Assembly: GCA_018716805.1 (NCBI GenBank)
Contig: DVJL01000110.1
Span: forward strand, 1 to 43,872
DNA from: Candidatus Faecivicinus avistercoris
GTDB lineage: Bacteria > Bacillota > Clostridia > Christensenellales > Aristaeellaceae
Reading direction: 5' to 3'
Length of the DNA: 43,872 bases
In this document: piece by piece, positions 26,597 to 34,499 of the stretch
Position numbering within the stretch: position 1 is the first letter of the stretch
How the letters are laid out: each line of letters begins with the position of its first letter
Notes under the pieces: model-generated
What the model was told of the DNA's origin: nothing
The model's input: only the letters and a program-made list of their open reading frames with translations
Database searches by the model: none
Program-made: the position numbers and the translations under genes

Positions 26597-27529
26597 TCAG
26601 GATTCGCTCAGCTTGACGCGCGGGTCGACGATCGCCAGCAGGATGTCGGAGATCAGGTTGCAGATGACGACGAAGATGCCGAAGAAGATGACGATGCCCA
26701 TGATCATCGTGTAGTCGCGGTCGGAGACGGACTGCACGAAGTAGCGGCCGATGCCCGGGACGGAGAACAGGCGCTCCACCACGAACGAACCGGTCAGCAG
26801 TCCGGCCACCAGCGGGCCGAGATAGGTGATGACCGGCGTCAGCGCGTTCTTCAGCGCGTGCTTGGTCACGACCAGCAGTTCGCTGACGCCCTTGGCGCGC
26901 GCGGTGCGGACGTAGTCCTGCTCCAGCGCGTCGAGCATGCTCGAGCGCGTCTGGCGCGCGATGTAGGCGATCGGGTTGAACGACAGGCACGCAACCGGGA
27001 GGATGTAATGCCGCCAGCTCGTCAGGCCATAGCTCGGCAGCCACTGCAGCACGTTCGCAAACAGGTACATCAGCAATACCGAGATGACGAACACGGGAAT
27101 GGAAATGCCGATGGTCGCGAACGCCATCGACGCCATGTCGATCGCCCTGCCGCGGTAGACCGCCGCCAGCAGGCCCAGCGGGATGCCGATCAGGAGCGAT
27201 ACGATGACTGCCACGGCGCCGACGCGCGCCGAGACGGGGAAGTGCGTTTCGATGATGTCGTTGACGGACGTGTTCGCCTGCTTGTAGGAGAGGCCGAGAT
27301 CGCCGTGCAGGAGCGAATTCCAATAGGAAAGGTATTGCTCGAAGACCGGCCGGTCGAGCCCGTAGCTTGCGATCATCCGCTCGAGCACCTCCGGCGGGAT
27401 GTCGCGCTGCTCGGACTGCGTAAAGGGGCTGCCCGGCATGGCGTGCATCATGAAAAATGCCACGGTAATCAGCACGATGATCGTCAGCACGCCCGCCATC
27501 AGGCGTTTGAAAATATACTTCAGCATCAT
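26597..27529 (-). CDS. Oligopeptide ABC transporter permease, OppB/DppB type
   Basis: This encodes 310 residues with about six spans. It opens MLKYIFKRLMAGVLTIIVLI, and HAMPGSPF, LGLDRP-like SYGLDRPVFEQYL and QDYVRTARAKG (coupling loop) are OppB features. Two adjacent ATGs exist; the second (27526) has better spacing from the GGGAGTG site. It is first in the seven-gene operon oppBCDF-alr-M20-M55, which has its own promoter divergent from the binding-protein gene. Confidence 0.95.
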   Translation of the reverse strand: MMLKYIFKRLMAGVLTIIVLITVAFFMMHAMPGSPFTQSEQRDIPPEVLERMIASYGLDRPVFEQYLSYWNSLLHGDLGLSYKQANTSVNDIIETHFPVSARVGAVAVIVSLLIGIPLGLLAAVYRGRAIDMASMAFATIGISIPVFVISVLLMYLFANVLQWLPSYGLTSWRHYILPVACLSFNPIAYIARQTRSSMLDALEQDYVRTARAKGVSELLVVTKHALKNALTPVITYLGPLVAGLLTGSFVVERLFSVPGIGRYFVQSVSDRDYTMIMGIVIFFGIFVVICNLISDILLAIVDPRVKLSES

Positions 27530-27576
27530 ATCACTCCCAATGATCCAGTTGCGGGAACCAAAGCAGAATATTCTTT

Positions 27577-27605
27577 ATTCTACTACTTCGAGGATTAAGT
27601 TGCAA
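27577..27605 (-). promoter_or_regulatory. Promoter of the opp operon
   Basis: On the minus strand TTGCAA (27605-27600), a 17-bp spacer and TAGAAT (27582-27577) lie 48 bases before the start at 27529. Confidence 0.65.
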
Positions 27606-27697
27606 CGAAATTCTCTAAAATTTGCATTTTTAACACAAGAGCCGCGTTTTAGCCGTCAATATTGAATCGCGATTGCACGAAAACGGCAAATTTTTGC

Positions 27698-27726
27698 TTG
27701 ACAAAAGGACGCAAAACTGTTATAAC
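27698..27726 (+). promoter_or_regulatory. Strong promoter of the peptide-binding protein gene
   Basis: A perfect TTGACA (27698-27703), a 17-bp spacer and TATAAC (27721-27726) precede a leader of about 70 bases. It diverges from the opp promoter, with about 90 bp between the two -35 boxes, so a shared regulator is possible. Confidence 0.8.
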
Positions 27727-27800
27727 TGGAATATCATATTTCCGCGGCTCCCGTCTCGGGATTGCGGAGGTAAAATTTGACCACAGGAGGTATAAATCGG

Positions 27801-29399
27801 ATGAAAAAGATGCTATCGTTGCTGTTGGTTCTCCTGCTGGCAATGAGCGCGATGGTGGTGCCCGCGATGGCCGAGTCGGCCGCCGAACACGTCATCATCA
27901 CGTCCATCGAGGACAACCCCGAGCAGATGGATCCCGGCCTGAACTCCTACTCCCGCTCTTCGCGCGTGCTGCAGAACCTGTTCAAGGGCCTGTACAAGCT
28001 GGATGCCGACGGCACGACCTATGTGCCCGCCATGGCCGAGAGCTGCGAGGTCTCCGAGGACGGCCTGACCTACACCTTTACGCTGCGCGAGGGCCTGCTG
28101 TGGTCGGATGGTTCCCCGCTGACCGCGCATGACTTTGAGTACTCCTGGCTGCGCGTGCTCAACCCCGAATCCGCCTCCGGCTGCGCCAGCGACCTGTGGG
28201 TCATCAAGAACGGCGAAGCCTACTACAACGGCGAGTGCACCGCCGACGAGGTCGGCGTCCATGCGACCGACGATCTGACCCTCGTCGTCGAGATGGAGAC
28301 GCTCACCCCGTGGTTCCTCTCCCTGACCGCCACCACCGGCTTCATGCCCGTGTGCCAGGCCGTCGTCGAGGCGAACCCGAACTGGACCTCTGACGTCTCC
28401 ACCTACGTCAGCAACGGCCCGTTCATGCTGACCGAATACTCCTCCCTGAACCGCCTGGTGCTGAGCAAGAACCCGAATTACTATCTGGCCGACGAGGTGC
28501 AGATCGACGAAGTGCAGTTCGTCATCATCCCCGACTCCGCCACCGGCCTGACCGCCTACAACAACGGTGAGATCAACGTCTTCACCAGCCTCAATCAGGA
28601 TGCGCTGAACCAGTACATGGGCACGGAAGAGTTCCATTCTTCCGGCCGCATCGGCATCCAGTACTGCGACTTCAACACCACCCTTGAGGAGTTCTCCGAC
28701 AAGCGCGTGCGCCAGGCGTTCGCCATGGCGATCGACCGCCAGAGCCTGCTGACCGCGCTGGGCTACAACGAGCAGCCCGTGTACGGCTTCATCCCCTATG
28801 CGCAGCCGTCGCTGACCGATTCGACCAAGTCCTACCGCGAAGTCGCGGGCGATATGTTCGAGGAGAACGTCGAGGCCGCGCAGGCGCTGATGGCCGAGGC
28901 CGGCTATCCGAACGGCGAGGGCTTCCCGACCGTCGAGATCGTCATCCAGAACGACACGACCCAGAGCCTGATGGCGCAGATCCTCGGCGAGTTCTGGAAG
29001 CAGAACCTCGGCGTCGATTACACCATCCAGCCCTATGAGTCCAGCGTCTACTGGTCTGAGCTGGACGCGGGCAACTTCTCCATCGACCGCAACGGCTACA
29101 CCGTCGACTACGTCGATCCCAGCGCGAACCTGCGCATCTTCATCACCGGCGCCAACGCCTATGAGAACGGCTGGGACGACCCGACCTTCGACCAGATGTA
29201 CAACGACTCCCTGCTGCTGACCGACGACGCCGAGCGCGAAGCCGCGATCATCGAGCTGGAGAAGTACCTCGTCGACGAGATGCCCGCCATCCCGATCTAC
29301 GCCTACGAGAACCAGTATCTCGTCAAGCCGAACATCGAGGGCGTCGTCTGCAACCCGATTGGACACTACTACTTCGAGTACGCTTATTTCACCGAATAA
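27801..29399 (+). CDS. Peptide ABC transporter substrate-binding protein, OppA/DppA type (SBP family 5)
   Basis: This encodes a 532-residue extracellular receptor for the divergent Opp system. The signal peptide ends AMA|E at about residue 24; there is no lipobox Cys, which is unusual for a Gram-positive-type binding protein. Family 5 features: PEQMDPGLNSYS, LFKGLYKLDADG, LTYTFTLREGLLWSDG and DKRVRQAFAMAIDRQSLL. The codon use is strongly biased to C-ending codons compared with its neighbours, which suggests high expression. ACAGGAGG precedes the ATG by eight bases. A GC-rich hairpin follows. Confidence 0.95.
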   Translation: MKKMLSLLLVLLLAMSAMVVPAMAESAAEHVIITSIEDNPEQMDPGLNSYSRSSRVLQNLFKGLYKLDADGTTYVPAMAESCEVSEDGLTYTFTLREGLLWSDGSPLTAHDFEYSWLRVLNPESASGCASDLWVIKNGEAYYNGECTADEVGVHATDDLTLVVEMETLTPWFLSLTATTGFMPVCQAVVEANPNWTSDVSTYVSNGPFMLTEYSSLNRLVLSKNPNYYLADEVQIDEVQFVIIPDSATGLTAYNNGEINVFTSLNQDALNQYMGTEEFHSSGRIGIQYCDFNTTLEEFSDKRVRQAFAMAIDRQSLLTALGYNEQPVYGFIPYAQPSLTDSTKSYREVAGDMFEENVEAAQALMAEAGYPNGEGFPTVEIVIQNDTTQSLMAQILGEFWKQNLGVDYTIQPYESSVYWSELDAGNFSIDRNGYTVDYVDPSANLRIFITGANAYENGWDDPTFDQMYNDSLLLTDDAEREAAIIELEKYLVDEMPAIPIYAYENQYLVKPNIEGVVCNPIGHYYFEYAYFTE

Positions 29400-29416
29400 G
29401 CTGCGGCGGCAATTCT

Positions 29417-29444
29417 GCGCCCTTCCCCGAATGGGGAAGGGCGC
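29417..29444 (+). terminator. Hairpin after the binding-protein gene
   Basis: GCGCCCTTCCCC and its complement form a perfect 12-bp stem with a GAAT loop, 18 bases past the stop. There is no T-tract, so this could be a transcript-stabilising or factor-dependent end. A degenerate repeat tail module lies at 29471-29502. Confidence 0.6.
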
Positions 29445-29517
29445 AATAGTATTGTCAAAATCCCCTCAGAGAGCGCGAGAGGGCCGCGGCCGGGCTTCTC
29501 GGATTTCATTTCCTGCC

Positions 29518-29955
29518 TTACAGCTTCTTCATGTAGAAGAATTTGACGGCCGCGCCGAGCGTCAGCTGGCCGGCGGCTACGGCGACCAGCGTGTAAAAGA
29601 CCGCAGCGCTGAAGCAGCCGGCGACCATGGCCGCAAGGAGGATGATCGCCGAGGAAATCAACAGCATCGGCATTCCGGCTCTGGCACGGATGGCCTTCAT
29701 GCGCTCGTCATTCTCGCGGTTATAGGCGAGCCTCAGCGCCGCTTCGCTGCGGAGCGACCGGGTGTCTCGCACGGCCCAAAGGAGCGACAGGATGCCGGCG
29801 CCGTGGATCAGTCCCAGTTGAAATTCAAAGACGGCGTTGTCTCTGACCGCTTCCGGGGCAAAAAAGACATCGAATAGGCCCGTTGCGGCGGCGAGCAGGG
29901 CGAAACAAACCAGAATATTCCTCCTAAGCCGGAGATGGCTCTTGTATTTTTCCAT
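29518..29955 (-). CDS. Small integral membrane protein paired with an HTH regulator
   Basis: This encodes 145 residues. About four hydrophobic spans can be seen (13-32, 44-62, 94-113, 115-138) around a charged central loop with RSEAALRLAYNRENDERM. I do not recognise a characterised family, but the arrangement of a short XRE-type regulator followed two bases later by a small membrane protein with such a loop is common in Firmicutes. GGAAGGAGGGG precedes the start. A role in sensing or controlling the regulator is possible but not shown. Confidence 0.75.
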   Translation of the reverse strand: MEKYKSHLRLRRNILVCFALLAAATGLFDVFFAPEAVRDNAVFEFQLGLIHGAGILSLLWAVRDTRSLRSEAALRLAYNRENDERMKAIRARAGMPMLLISSAIILLAAMVAGCFSAAVFYTLVAVAAGQLTLGAAVKFFYMKKL

Positions 29956-29957
29956 TT

Positions 29958-30173
29958 TCAGTCCCCTCCTTCCCGCAGGTATTCCGACAGATCAAAGACC
30001 TCTTCGATTTGCAGGCCGAAATAGTGCGCGATCTTGTAGGCCAGCGGCAGCGAAGCGATGTACTTTCCCGTTTCGATGGAGGTGATCGTCTGCCGCGTCG
30101 TTCCCACGGCCAGCGCCAATTCCTCCTGAGAGAGCTTCTGCGCCTTGCGCAGTTCTCTGATTCTGGTGCGCAG
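29958..30173 (-). CDS. Short XRE-family HTH transcriptional regulator with a CTG start
   Basis: This encodes 71 residues. RIRELRKAQKLSQEELA with AVGTTRQTITSIETGKY forms the helix-turn-helix, and PLAYKIAHYFGLQIEEVFDL the end of the domain, as in YozG-like regulators. No ATG, GTG or TTG fits: the frame is closed by TGA two codons before a CTG that sits where the family Met normally is, about eight bases from GAGGGGG. The ATG nearby (30180) reads a different frame. So CTG initiation, or a base change or error at the start, is implied. It is first gene of the pair. Confidence 0.8.
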   Translation of the reverse strand: MRTRIRELRKAQKLSQEELALAVGTTRQTITSIETGKYIASLPLAYKIAHYFGLQIEEVFDLSEYLREGGD

Positions 30174-30195
30174 CTGTCATTCCCCCTCACTGGTC

Positions 30196-30251
30196 AAAAT
30201 GCAATGCGTGCTTTGCATTTTTAGTATAGCATACTTTGCAAATTCTGTCAA
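30196..30251 (-). promoter_or_regulatory. Promoter and palindromic operator of the XRE/membrane pair
   Basis: A perfect TTGACA (30251-30246), a 17-bp spacer and TATACT (30228-30223) are present on the minus strand. Just downstream, AAAATGCAA (30196-30204) and TTGCATTTT (30213-30221) form a perfect inverted repeat over the likely transcription start. TTTGCAAA also lies in the promoter spacer. This fits autorepression by the encoded HTH protein (inference). Confidence 0.75.
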
Positions 30252-30262
30252 GCGCGCAATGC

Positions 30263-30287
30263 AAAAAGTCCCGCCGGAGCGGGACTT
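30263..30287 (-). terminator. Terminator of the lysozyme-like gene
   Basis: On the minus strand AAGTCCCGC/GCGGGACTT forms a 9-bp stem with a 4-base loop, directly followed by TTTTT. Confidence 0.85.
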
Positions 30288-30318
30288 GGAAGGGGGAGTT
30301 TCTGCGGGATGCAGCCGG

Positions 30319-31509
30319 TCAGACGGCATAGCGCTCCCAATACTTATCCTTGGCGATGTTGCCGCGCTCGACGCTACGGCTGGCGCGGCTGGCCGGCACT
30401 TCAAAGTTGTAGCAGAAGTAGTAGGCCGCATCATAGGCGCCGTCGGCGGTGTTCTCTACGCCGCGCAGGTAGCGCAGCGTCTTGGGATGATGGGTTTCCA
30501 GCTCGTATTTCAGATACCACAGCTGGCCTTCCAGCGTCGTGTAATCGTAGTCATTGGACTTGCACCAGTTCTTCAGCCGCGTGTTGCGCACGCCCGTCCA
30601 CTGGCAGATGCCGTAGCCGCCGTCGTGGCTCGCGTTGGTGACCTTGAAGCTGCATTCGCGCTCGACGTTGGCCAGGATTCCGCAGGCGACGGCGGTGTTC
30701 AAATCCATCTCCCGCGTGAGGAACAGGAAGATGACCTGCTCGACGCTGTAATCGCCGCTGGTCATGTAATCGTCCGGCACCTGCGGCGCTTCCGGCTCGG
30801 CGGCGCGCGCCATGTTGGCGTACTGGGCGAAGCCTCCATGGCCGTTCAATTCAATGTACGCCCAGCCCGCGCTGTTGTAGGCGCGCACGGTCACGACCTG
30901 TCCCCTGGGCAGGCCGCCCAGCAGGTTCGACGCGGTGCTCGGAGCGTCGTAGATGAACATCATCTGCGAGGTCACCTCTGCGGAGAAGGACTCGAACACG
31001 ATTTCCGCGTCCTCCTGCGGCGCTTCCGGTTCCGGCTGTTCCGCCGCGCCGCGCCGGGTCAGGTGGTCCTTGTTCGTATAGGCGATGATGCCGGCGTTTT
31101 CAACCATCGCCCACTGTCCGTTCGTCGCCAGCAGGTTGACCTGCATTCCGGCGGAGATGCCGAGCCAGTCGCTCGACAGGTTCGGCTGGCGGTAGACGCG
31201 CGAGTTCGTGTTGAACGTCACGGGCTTGGCGAGGCTGTCCATCGCGGCCATGTCCGAAACCGCGGCATAGCCGCGCGCGCCGCCCAGCGAGATCAGCGCC
31301 GAGCCGTTGGAATACGATTCCACCGTCACAATCGTCGCGCCCGGAAGCGTTCCGATCTGCCGGCTGAGGCCCGAATCGGCATAAACGCGCATCGATCCCG
31401 AGGTGATGATCGCGCGGAAGCTCTCCGCCCGTGCGGGCGCGGGAATGGCCGTCAGCAATAGCAGCGCGAGCAGCGCCGCGCAGGTGCGCGTCCACTTCTG
31501 TAATCTCAT
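30319..31509 (-). CDS. Secreted SH3-domain protein with phage-tail-type lysozyme domain
   Basis: This encodes 396 residues. The signal peptide ends ARA|E at about residue 28. SH3-like repeats follow (about 30-90, 95-155 and 170-235: MRVYADSG, SRVYRQPN and MFIYDAPS starts), joined by a Pro/Glu linker near 157-170. The C-terminal 150 residues (YSVEQVIFLFLTREMDLN, ILANVERECSF, DGGYGICQWTG) match the phage tail lysozyme domain, where the Glu after NVER is a candidate catalytic residue. It is probably an exported peptidoglycan hydrolase acting on the cell's own wall or that of others. The promoter and terminator are its own; no phage genes are nearby. Confidence 0.88.
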   Translation of the reverse strand: MRLQKWTRTCAALLALLLLTAIPAPARAESFRAIITSGSMRVYADSGLSRQIGTLPGATIVTVESYSNGSALISLGGARGYAAVSDMAAMDSLAKPVTFNTNSRVYRQPNLSSDWLGISAGMQVNLLATNGQWAMVENAGIIAYTNKDHLTRRGAAEQPEPEAPQEDAEIVFESFSAEVTSQMMFIYDAPSTASNLLGGLPRGQVVTVRAYNSAGWAYIELNGHGGFAQYANMARAAEPEAPQVPDDYMTSGDYSVEQVIFLFLTREMDLNTAVACGILANVERECSFKVTNASHDGGYGICQWTGVRNTRLKNWCKSNDYDYTTLEGQLWYLKYELETHHPKTLRYLRGVENTADGAYDAAYYFCYNFEVPASRASRSVERGNIAKDKYWERYAV

Positions 31510-31564
31510 GCGTCAAACCCCTTTGTGTATCAATTTTGAAATAATAAAGTCGAATGCCGCAATA

Positions 31565-31594
31565 ATTATACCATAATCTGAAATATTTTGTCAA
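31565..31594 (-). promoter_or_regulatory. Promoter of the lysozyme-like gene
   Basis: A perfect TTGACA (31594-31589), an 18-bp spacer and a perfect TATAAT (31570-31565) lie 56 bases before the start on the minus strand. Confidence 0.8.
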
Positions 31595-31628
31595 CATCTG
31601 GCCGCAATTTCGCGAGAATTCGGACAAC

Positions 31629-31664
31629 AAAGGCGGCCTTGCAGACGCGTGCAAGGCCGCCTTT
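31629..31664. terminator. Strong terminator hairpin downstream of trmO
   Basis: AAAGGCGGCCTTGCA and its complement form a 14- to 15-bp stem followed by TTTT on the plus strand and TTTG on the minus strand. It insulates the trmO transcript from the lysozyme promoter. Confidence 0.75.
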
Positions 31665-31842
31665 TGGGTGTGTCCATTTGATTAAATGTGTGTCGCGGGA
31701 ACGAGCAGGTTTTTCATAAAAATGGAACGGCATTTTTCGGACAGCCGGGGCGGGCAATCCTTCGTTGACTGCTTGCATCGGGCGCTTCGTCCGGCGCAAT
31801 GGCGGCGTCCGCTTGAGCGAAACCGCCGGGCGGGGCAGACAT

Positions 31843-32553
31843 TTACGGCGATTCCGGAACGACCTCGCGCACGGTGAGCACGCCGTCCTCCACGGTGAAG
31901 CGCACGTCCATGCCCGCGAACCGGATGCCAAACTGCCGCCCGTCGCCGCGCCGGTAGCCCGGGCGGGGATCCTGCGCGAGCACGCCAATGAGGGCCTCGC
32001 GCTTGTCCGGCGGGATCAGCGCCATGCACGCCTCGGGCACGACCACCTGAAGCGCATAATCGCGCACGGCGTCGGCAAAGCCGCCCGCGGCCTCGGGATG
32101 GCAGTCGGCGTGCGGCACATAGGGCTTGATGTCGTAGACTGGCGTGCCATCCATCATGTCAATGCCGGAGATGTGCAGCAGCGTGCCCTCGTCCGTGCCG
32201 TACTCCACCGAATCCAGCCGGACGCAGGACAGCCCGATCGGATTGGGCCGAAAGGGCGACCGCGTGGCGAACACGCCCATCGCCGTGTTGCCGCCCAGCC
32301 TCGGCGGGCGTACCGTGGGCGACCAGTCCCCGCGTGCGCTCTCGGAGAACTTCCACACCAGCCACAGGTGGGAATAGCCCTCGATGCCGCGCAGCGCGTT
32401 CGGATCGCGATACTTGGGCGCGAACACGACCGTTCCCCTGAGCGAAGGAACCAGCCCGCTCTGGCGCGGCAGGCCGAACTTCGAGGGGAAGTCGGTTCGG
32501 ACGACGGCGACCGGCTCCATCGGCCGCTCGTCGGGCAGAAAATCCATGTCCAT
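31843..32553 (-). CDS. trmO: tRNA (N6-threonylcarbamoyladenosine(37)-N6)-methyltransferase TrmO
   Basis: This encodes 236 residues. TrmO is an SAM-dependent enzyme of unusual beta-barrel fold that methylates t6A37 in tRNA. Family blocks: VRTDFPSKFGLPRQSGLV, IEGYSHLWLVWKF, the RSPFRPNPIGLSCVRL signature (98-113), and DGTPVYDIKPYVPHAD. The C-terminal extension is normal. GAGGAGG is seven bases before the ATG. The gene lies downstream of tatD on the same strand, with the 68-bp repeat array between. Confidence 0.93.
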   Translation of the reverse strand: MDMDFLPDERPMEPVAVVRTDFPSKFGLPRQSGLVPSLRGTVVFAPKYRDPNALRGIEGYSHLWLVWKFSESARGDWSPTVRPPRLGGNTAMGVFATRSPFRPNPIGLSCVRLDSVEYGTDEGTLLHISGIDMMDGTPVYDIKPYVPHADCHPEAAGGFADAVRDYALQVVVPEACMALIPPDKREALIGVLAQDPRPGYRRGDGRQFGIRFAGMDVRFTVEDGVLTVREVVPESP

Positions 32554-32620
32554 CCAAATGCCTCCTCACGGATTGGAATTGTTGTAAAGGGGGAGATTTC
32601 GGCAAGGGCGGGCGACCCAC

Positions 32621-32925
32621 CTCAATGAGCGCCGGAATTGCGCCTCTCGGAATCGCTGGACGTCCTCCCGCGCAGGCGGGCATTCCGCCTCGATTCGGAA
32701 TCCCTAAATGCCCTCCGGCGCAGATGCGACCCGGCTCAATGAGCGCCGGAATTGCGCTTCTCGGATTCGCTGGACGCCCTTCAACGCAGGCAGGTAACCC
32801 GGCTCAATGAGCGCAAGAATTGCGTCCTTCGGAATCGCTGGACGGCCTCCGGCGCGGACAGGCGTTCCGCCTCAATGGCCGCCGAAACTGCACCCTTCGG
32901 AATCTTTAGACGCCTTCCAGGGCTT
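32621..32925. repeat. 68-bp tandem repeat array overlapping the tatD 3' end
   Basis: Units beginning CTCAATGAGCGC-type start at 32621, 32689, 32735, 32803 and 32871. Spacings are 68, 46, 68 and 68; the 32689 unit has lost 22 bp. Each carries a core like AATTGCG...TCGGAATCGCTGGACG. The last, diverged unit runs through the tatD stop codon (32906-32908) into its final codons. The array is GC-rich and has no ORF of its own. Confidence 0.85.
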
Positions 32926-33727
32926 CGCCTTCTCCCAGCGCTTCCGGCAGGCCGAGCGCGCGGCAGGAATTGGACCACAGCTGGCGCGCCATGTCCTCCT
33001 CCGGCAGGCCGCGCAGCGCCGCGACCTTCCCCAGCGTGTGGACGAGGAAGGACGGCTCGTTGCGCCGCCCGCGCAGCGGCACCGGCGCCATGTACGGGCA
33101 GTCCGTCTCGATCAGCAGCCGGCCGGCGGGCGTATTCTGCGCCACTTCGGCGAGCTTCGGTGCGTTTTTGAACGTCACCGCGCCGGACAGCGAGATGTAC
33201 AGCCCGAGGTCGAGGTAGACCTTCGCCGCCTCCCAGCTGCCGGTGTAGCAGTGCATGATGCCGGAGGGCATCCGGCCGGCGGCTGCGCGCGCGCGCAGCA
33301 TGTCCATGCAGTCGCCGTGCGCCTCGCGGATGTGCAGCTGAACCGGCTTTCCAGCCGCATAGGCGAGGTCGAGCTGCCGGTCGAACACCTCGCGCTGGAC
33401 GTCGCGCGGCGAGAGATCGTAGTGGTAGTCCAGCCCGATTTCGCCCCACAGCAGGCACTTTGGCCGGCGGATCAGCTCGCCGAGCCCGGCCTCGATCTCG
33501 GCGGTATAGCGGCTGGCGTTGTGCGGGTGCACGCCGGCGGCGGCGTAGAGGAAAGCGTGCCGGGTGGCCAGATCGAACACGGCCTGCTGGTTCGGCGTCT
33601 CCTCGCAGGGGTCGGCGACCACCAGCGCGCGCAGCACGCCTGCGGCGCGGAAGCGGTCGATTACGGCTTCGCGGTCGGCGTCGAATGCCTCGTCCGCGAT
33701 GTGGCAGTGGGTGTCAAACAGCATCAT
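32906..33727 (-). CDS. tatD: TatD-family metal-dependent deoxyribonuclease
   Basis: This encodes a 273-residue TIM-barrel hydrolase. DTHCHI (5-10) gives the first metal ligands, VGVHPHNA the next, GEIGLDYHYD the bridging Glu, QLHIREA and MHCYTGS the further His ligands and ETDCPYMAPVPLRG the final Asp. Family members are 3'-5' exonucleases involved in DNA repair or turnover. The start MMLFD has a GGAGG site. An extended -10 (TGCTATAAT, 33769-33761 on the minus strand) lies about 35 bases upstream. Its last codons coincide with the diverged fifth unit of the 68-bp array. Confidence 0.93.
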   Translation of the reverse strand: MMLFDTHCHIADEAFDADREAVIDRFRAAGVLRALVVADPCEETPNQQAVFDLATRHAFLYAAAGVHPHNASRYTAEIEAGLGELIRRPKCLLWGEIGLDYHYDLSPRDVQREVFDRQLDLAYAAGKPVQLHIREAHGDCMDMLRARAAAGRMPSGIMHCYTGSWEAAKVYLDLGLYISLSGAVTFKNAPKLAEVAQNTPAGRLLIETDCPYMAPVPLRGRRNEPSFLVHTLGKVAALRGLPEEDMARQLWSNSCRALGLPEALGEGEALEGV

Positions 33728-33847
33728 GGCTCTCGCCTCCGGGGAAATTCATCTTTCTCCATTATAGCATGAATTGCTTTCTCCCGCATGGATTCACGAG
33801 GATTTCACGAAGCAACGAATATACAACCCAAAATCAACAAAAAGTTC

Positions 33848-33876
33848 TTGACATCGCCCGCGGCGTTTGCTATAAT
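33848..33876 (+). promoter_or_regulatory. Promoter of the tRNA cluster
   Basis: A perfect TTGACA (33848-33853), a 17-bp spacer and a perfect TATAAT (33871-33876) lie 28 bases before the first tRNA. Confidence 0.88.
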
Positions 33877-33904
33877 ACTACATGTCCCTATGGGCACGGC
33901 CCGT

Positions 33905-33981
33905 CGGGGTGTAGCGCAGTTTGGTAGCGCACGTGCTTTGGGAGCATGGGGCCGCAGGTTCGAGTCCTGTCACCCCGACCA
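33905..33981 (+). tRNA. tRNA-Pro (anticodon TGG)
   Basis: Acceptor CGGGGTG pairs with CACCCCG, and discriminator A and encoded CCA follow. Anticodon stem CGTGC/GCATG with loop TTTGGGA gives TGG. The T-arm has TTCGAGT. Confidence 0.95.
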
Positions 33982-33988
33982 TGGATGC

Positions 33989-34063
33989 GACCTCTTGGTC
34001 AAGCGGTTAAGACACCGCCCTTTCACGGCGGTAACACGGGTTCGAGTCCCGTAGAGGTCGCCA
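33989..34063 (+). tRNA. tRNA-Glu (anticodon TTC)
   Basis: Acceptor GACCTCT pairs with AGAGGTC, followed by discriminator G and CCA. Anticodon stem CCGCC/GGCGG with loop CTTTCAC gives TTC. It lies seven bases after the Pro tRNA. Confidence 0.95.
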
Positions 34064-34093
34064 ATTTTTTTCATGTGAGCCGGTGACGGCTTC

Positions 34094-34169
34094 GGGCCTT
34101 TAGCTCAGTGGTTAGAGCAGTCGGCTCATAACCGATCGGTCCGGGGTTCAAGTCCCTGAAGGCCCACCA
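34094..34169 (+). tRNA. tRNA with CAT anticodon, probably Ile2 (lysidine type)
   Basis: Acceptor GGGCCTT pairs with AAGGCCC, followed by A and CCA. Anticodon loop CTCATAA gives CAT. The body (CCTTTAGCTCAGTGGTTAGAG and the GTTCAAGTCC T-arm) resembles E. coli ileX more than elongator Met, so a C34-lysidine Ile tRNA reading AUA is likely. Elongator Met is the alternative. Confidence 0.9.
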
Positions 34170-34170
34170 T

Positions 34171-34247
34171 GGTGCGGTAGTTCAGTTGGTTAGAATGCCA
34201 GCCTGTCACGCTGGAGGTCGAGGGTTCGAGCCCCTTCCGCATCGCCA
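34171..34247 (+). tRNA. tRNA-Asp (anticodon GTC)
   Basis: Acceptor GGTGCGG pairs with CCGCATC, including one G-U pair, then G and CCA. Anticodon stem CCAGC/GCTGG with loop CTGTCAC gives GTC. It starts one base after the CAT tRNA. Confidence 0.95.
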
Positions 34248-34249
34248 AT

Positions 34250-34282
34250 TCCGTTTGGACAGTGCGTCCGGACGGATTTTTT
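34250..34282 (+). terminator. Terminator of the tRNA cluster
   Basis: TCCGTTTGGAC (34250-34260) pairs with GTCCGGACGGA (34266-34276), followed at once by TTTTTT. Confidence 0.88.
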
Positions 34283-34367
34283 GCTTTTGGAACATGCTCC
34301 GGGGACGTCGGCAAAGCCGGCGGGCCGACGGAGCGCGGCCATGCTGCGGCGCTTTTGCCCTTCGTTC

Positions 34368-34396
34368 TTTACAGGCACGGCGGGCTGTGGTATGAT
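34368..34396 (+). promoter_or_regulatory. Promoter of the glycerophosphotransferase gene
   Basis: TTTACA (34368-34373), a 17-bp spacer and TATGAT (34391-34396) lie about 104 bases before the start at 34500. Confidence 0.7.
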
Positions 34397-34499
34397 AGTA
34401 TCAATCGGCCGCACGGGTCTTGGGAATGGTCGCGGCGGGGGATGGCCGCCGGTGGGCGCGCACGGATGCGCCCGGACGGATTTTCGGAGGTGGAGGGAT

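Noticed and set aside
30319-31509. Prophage remnant, because of the phage-tail-type lysozyme domain
   Set aside because: The gene has a signal peptide and SH3 domains, its own promoter and terminator, and no phage genes nearby.
32621-32925. CRISPR array
   Set aside because: The whole 68-bp unit repeats without unique spacers, there are no cas genes and the array enters a gene.
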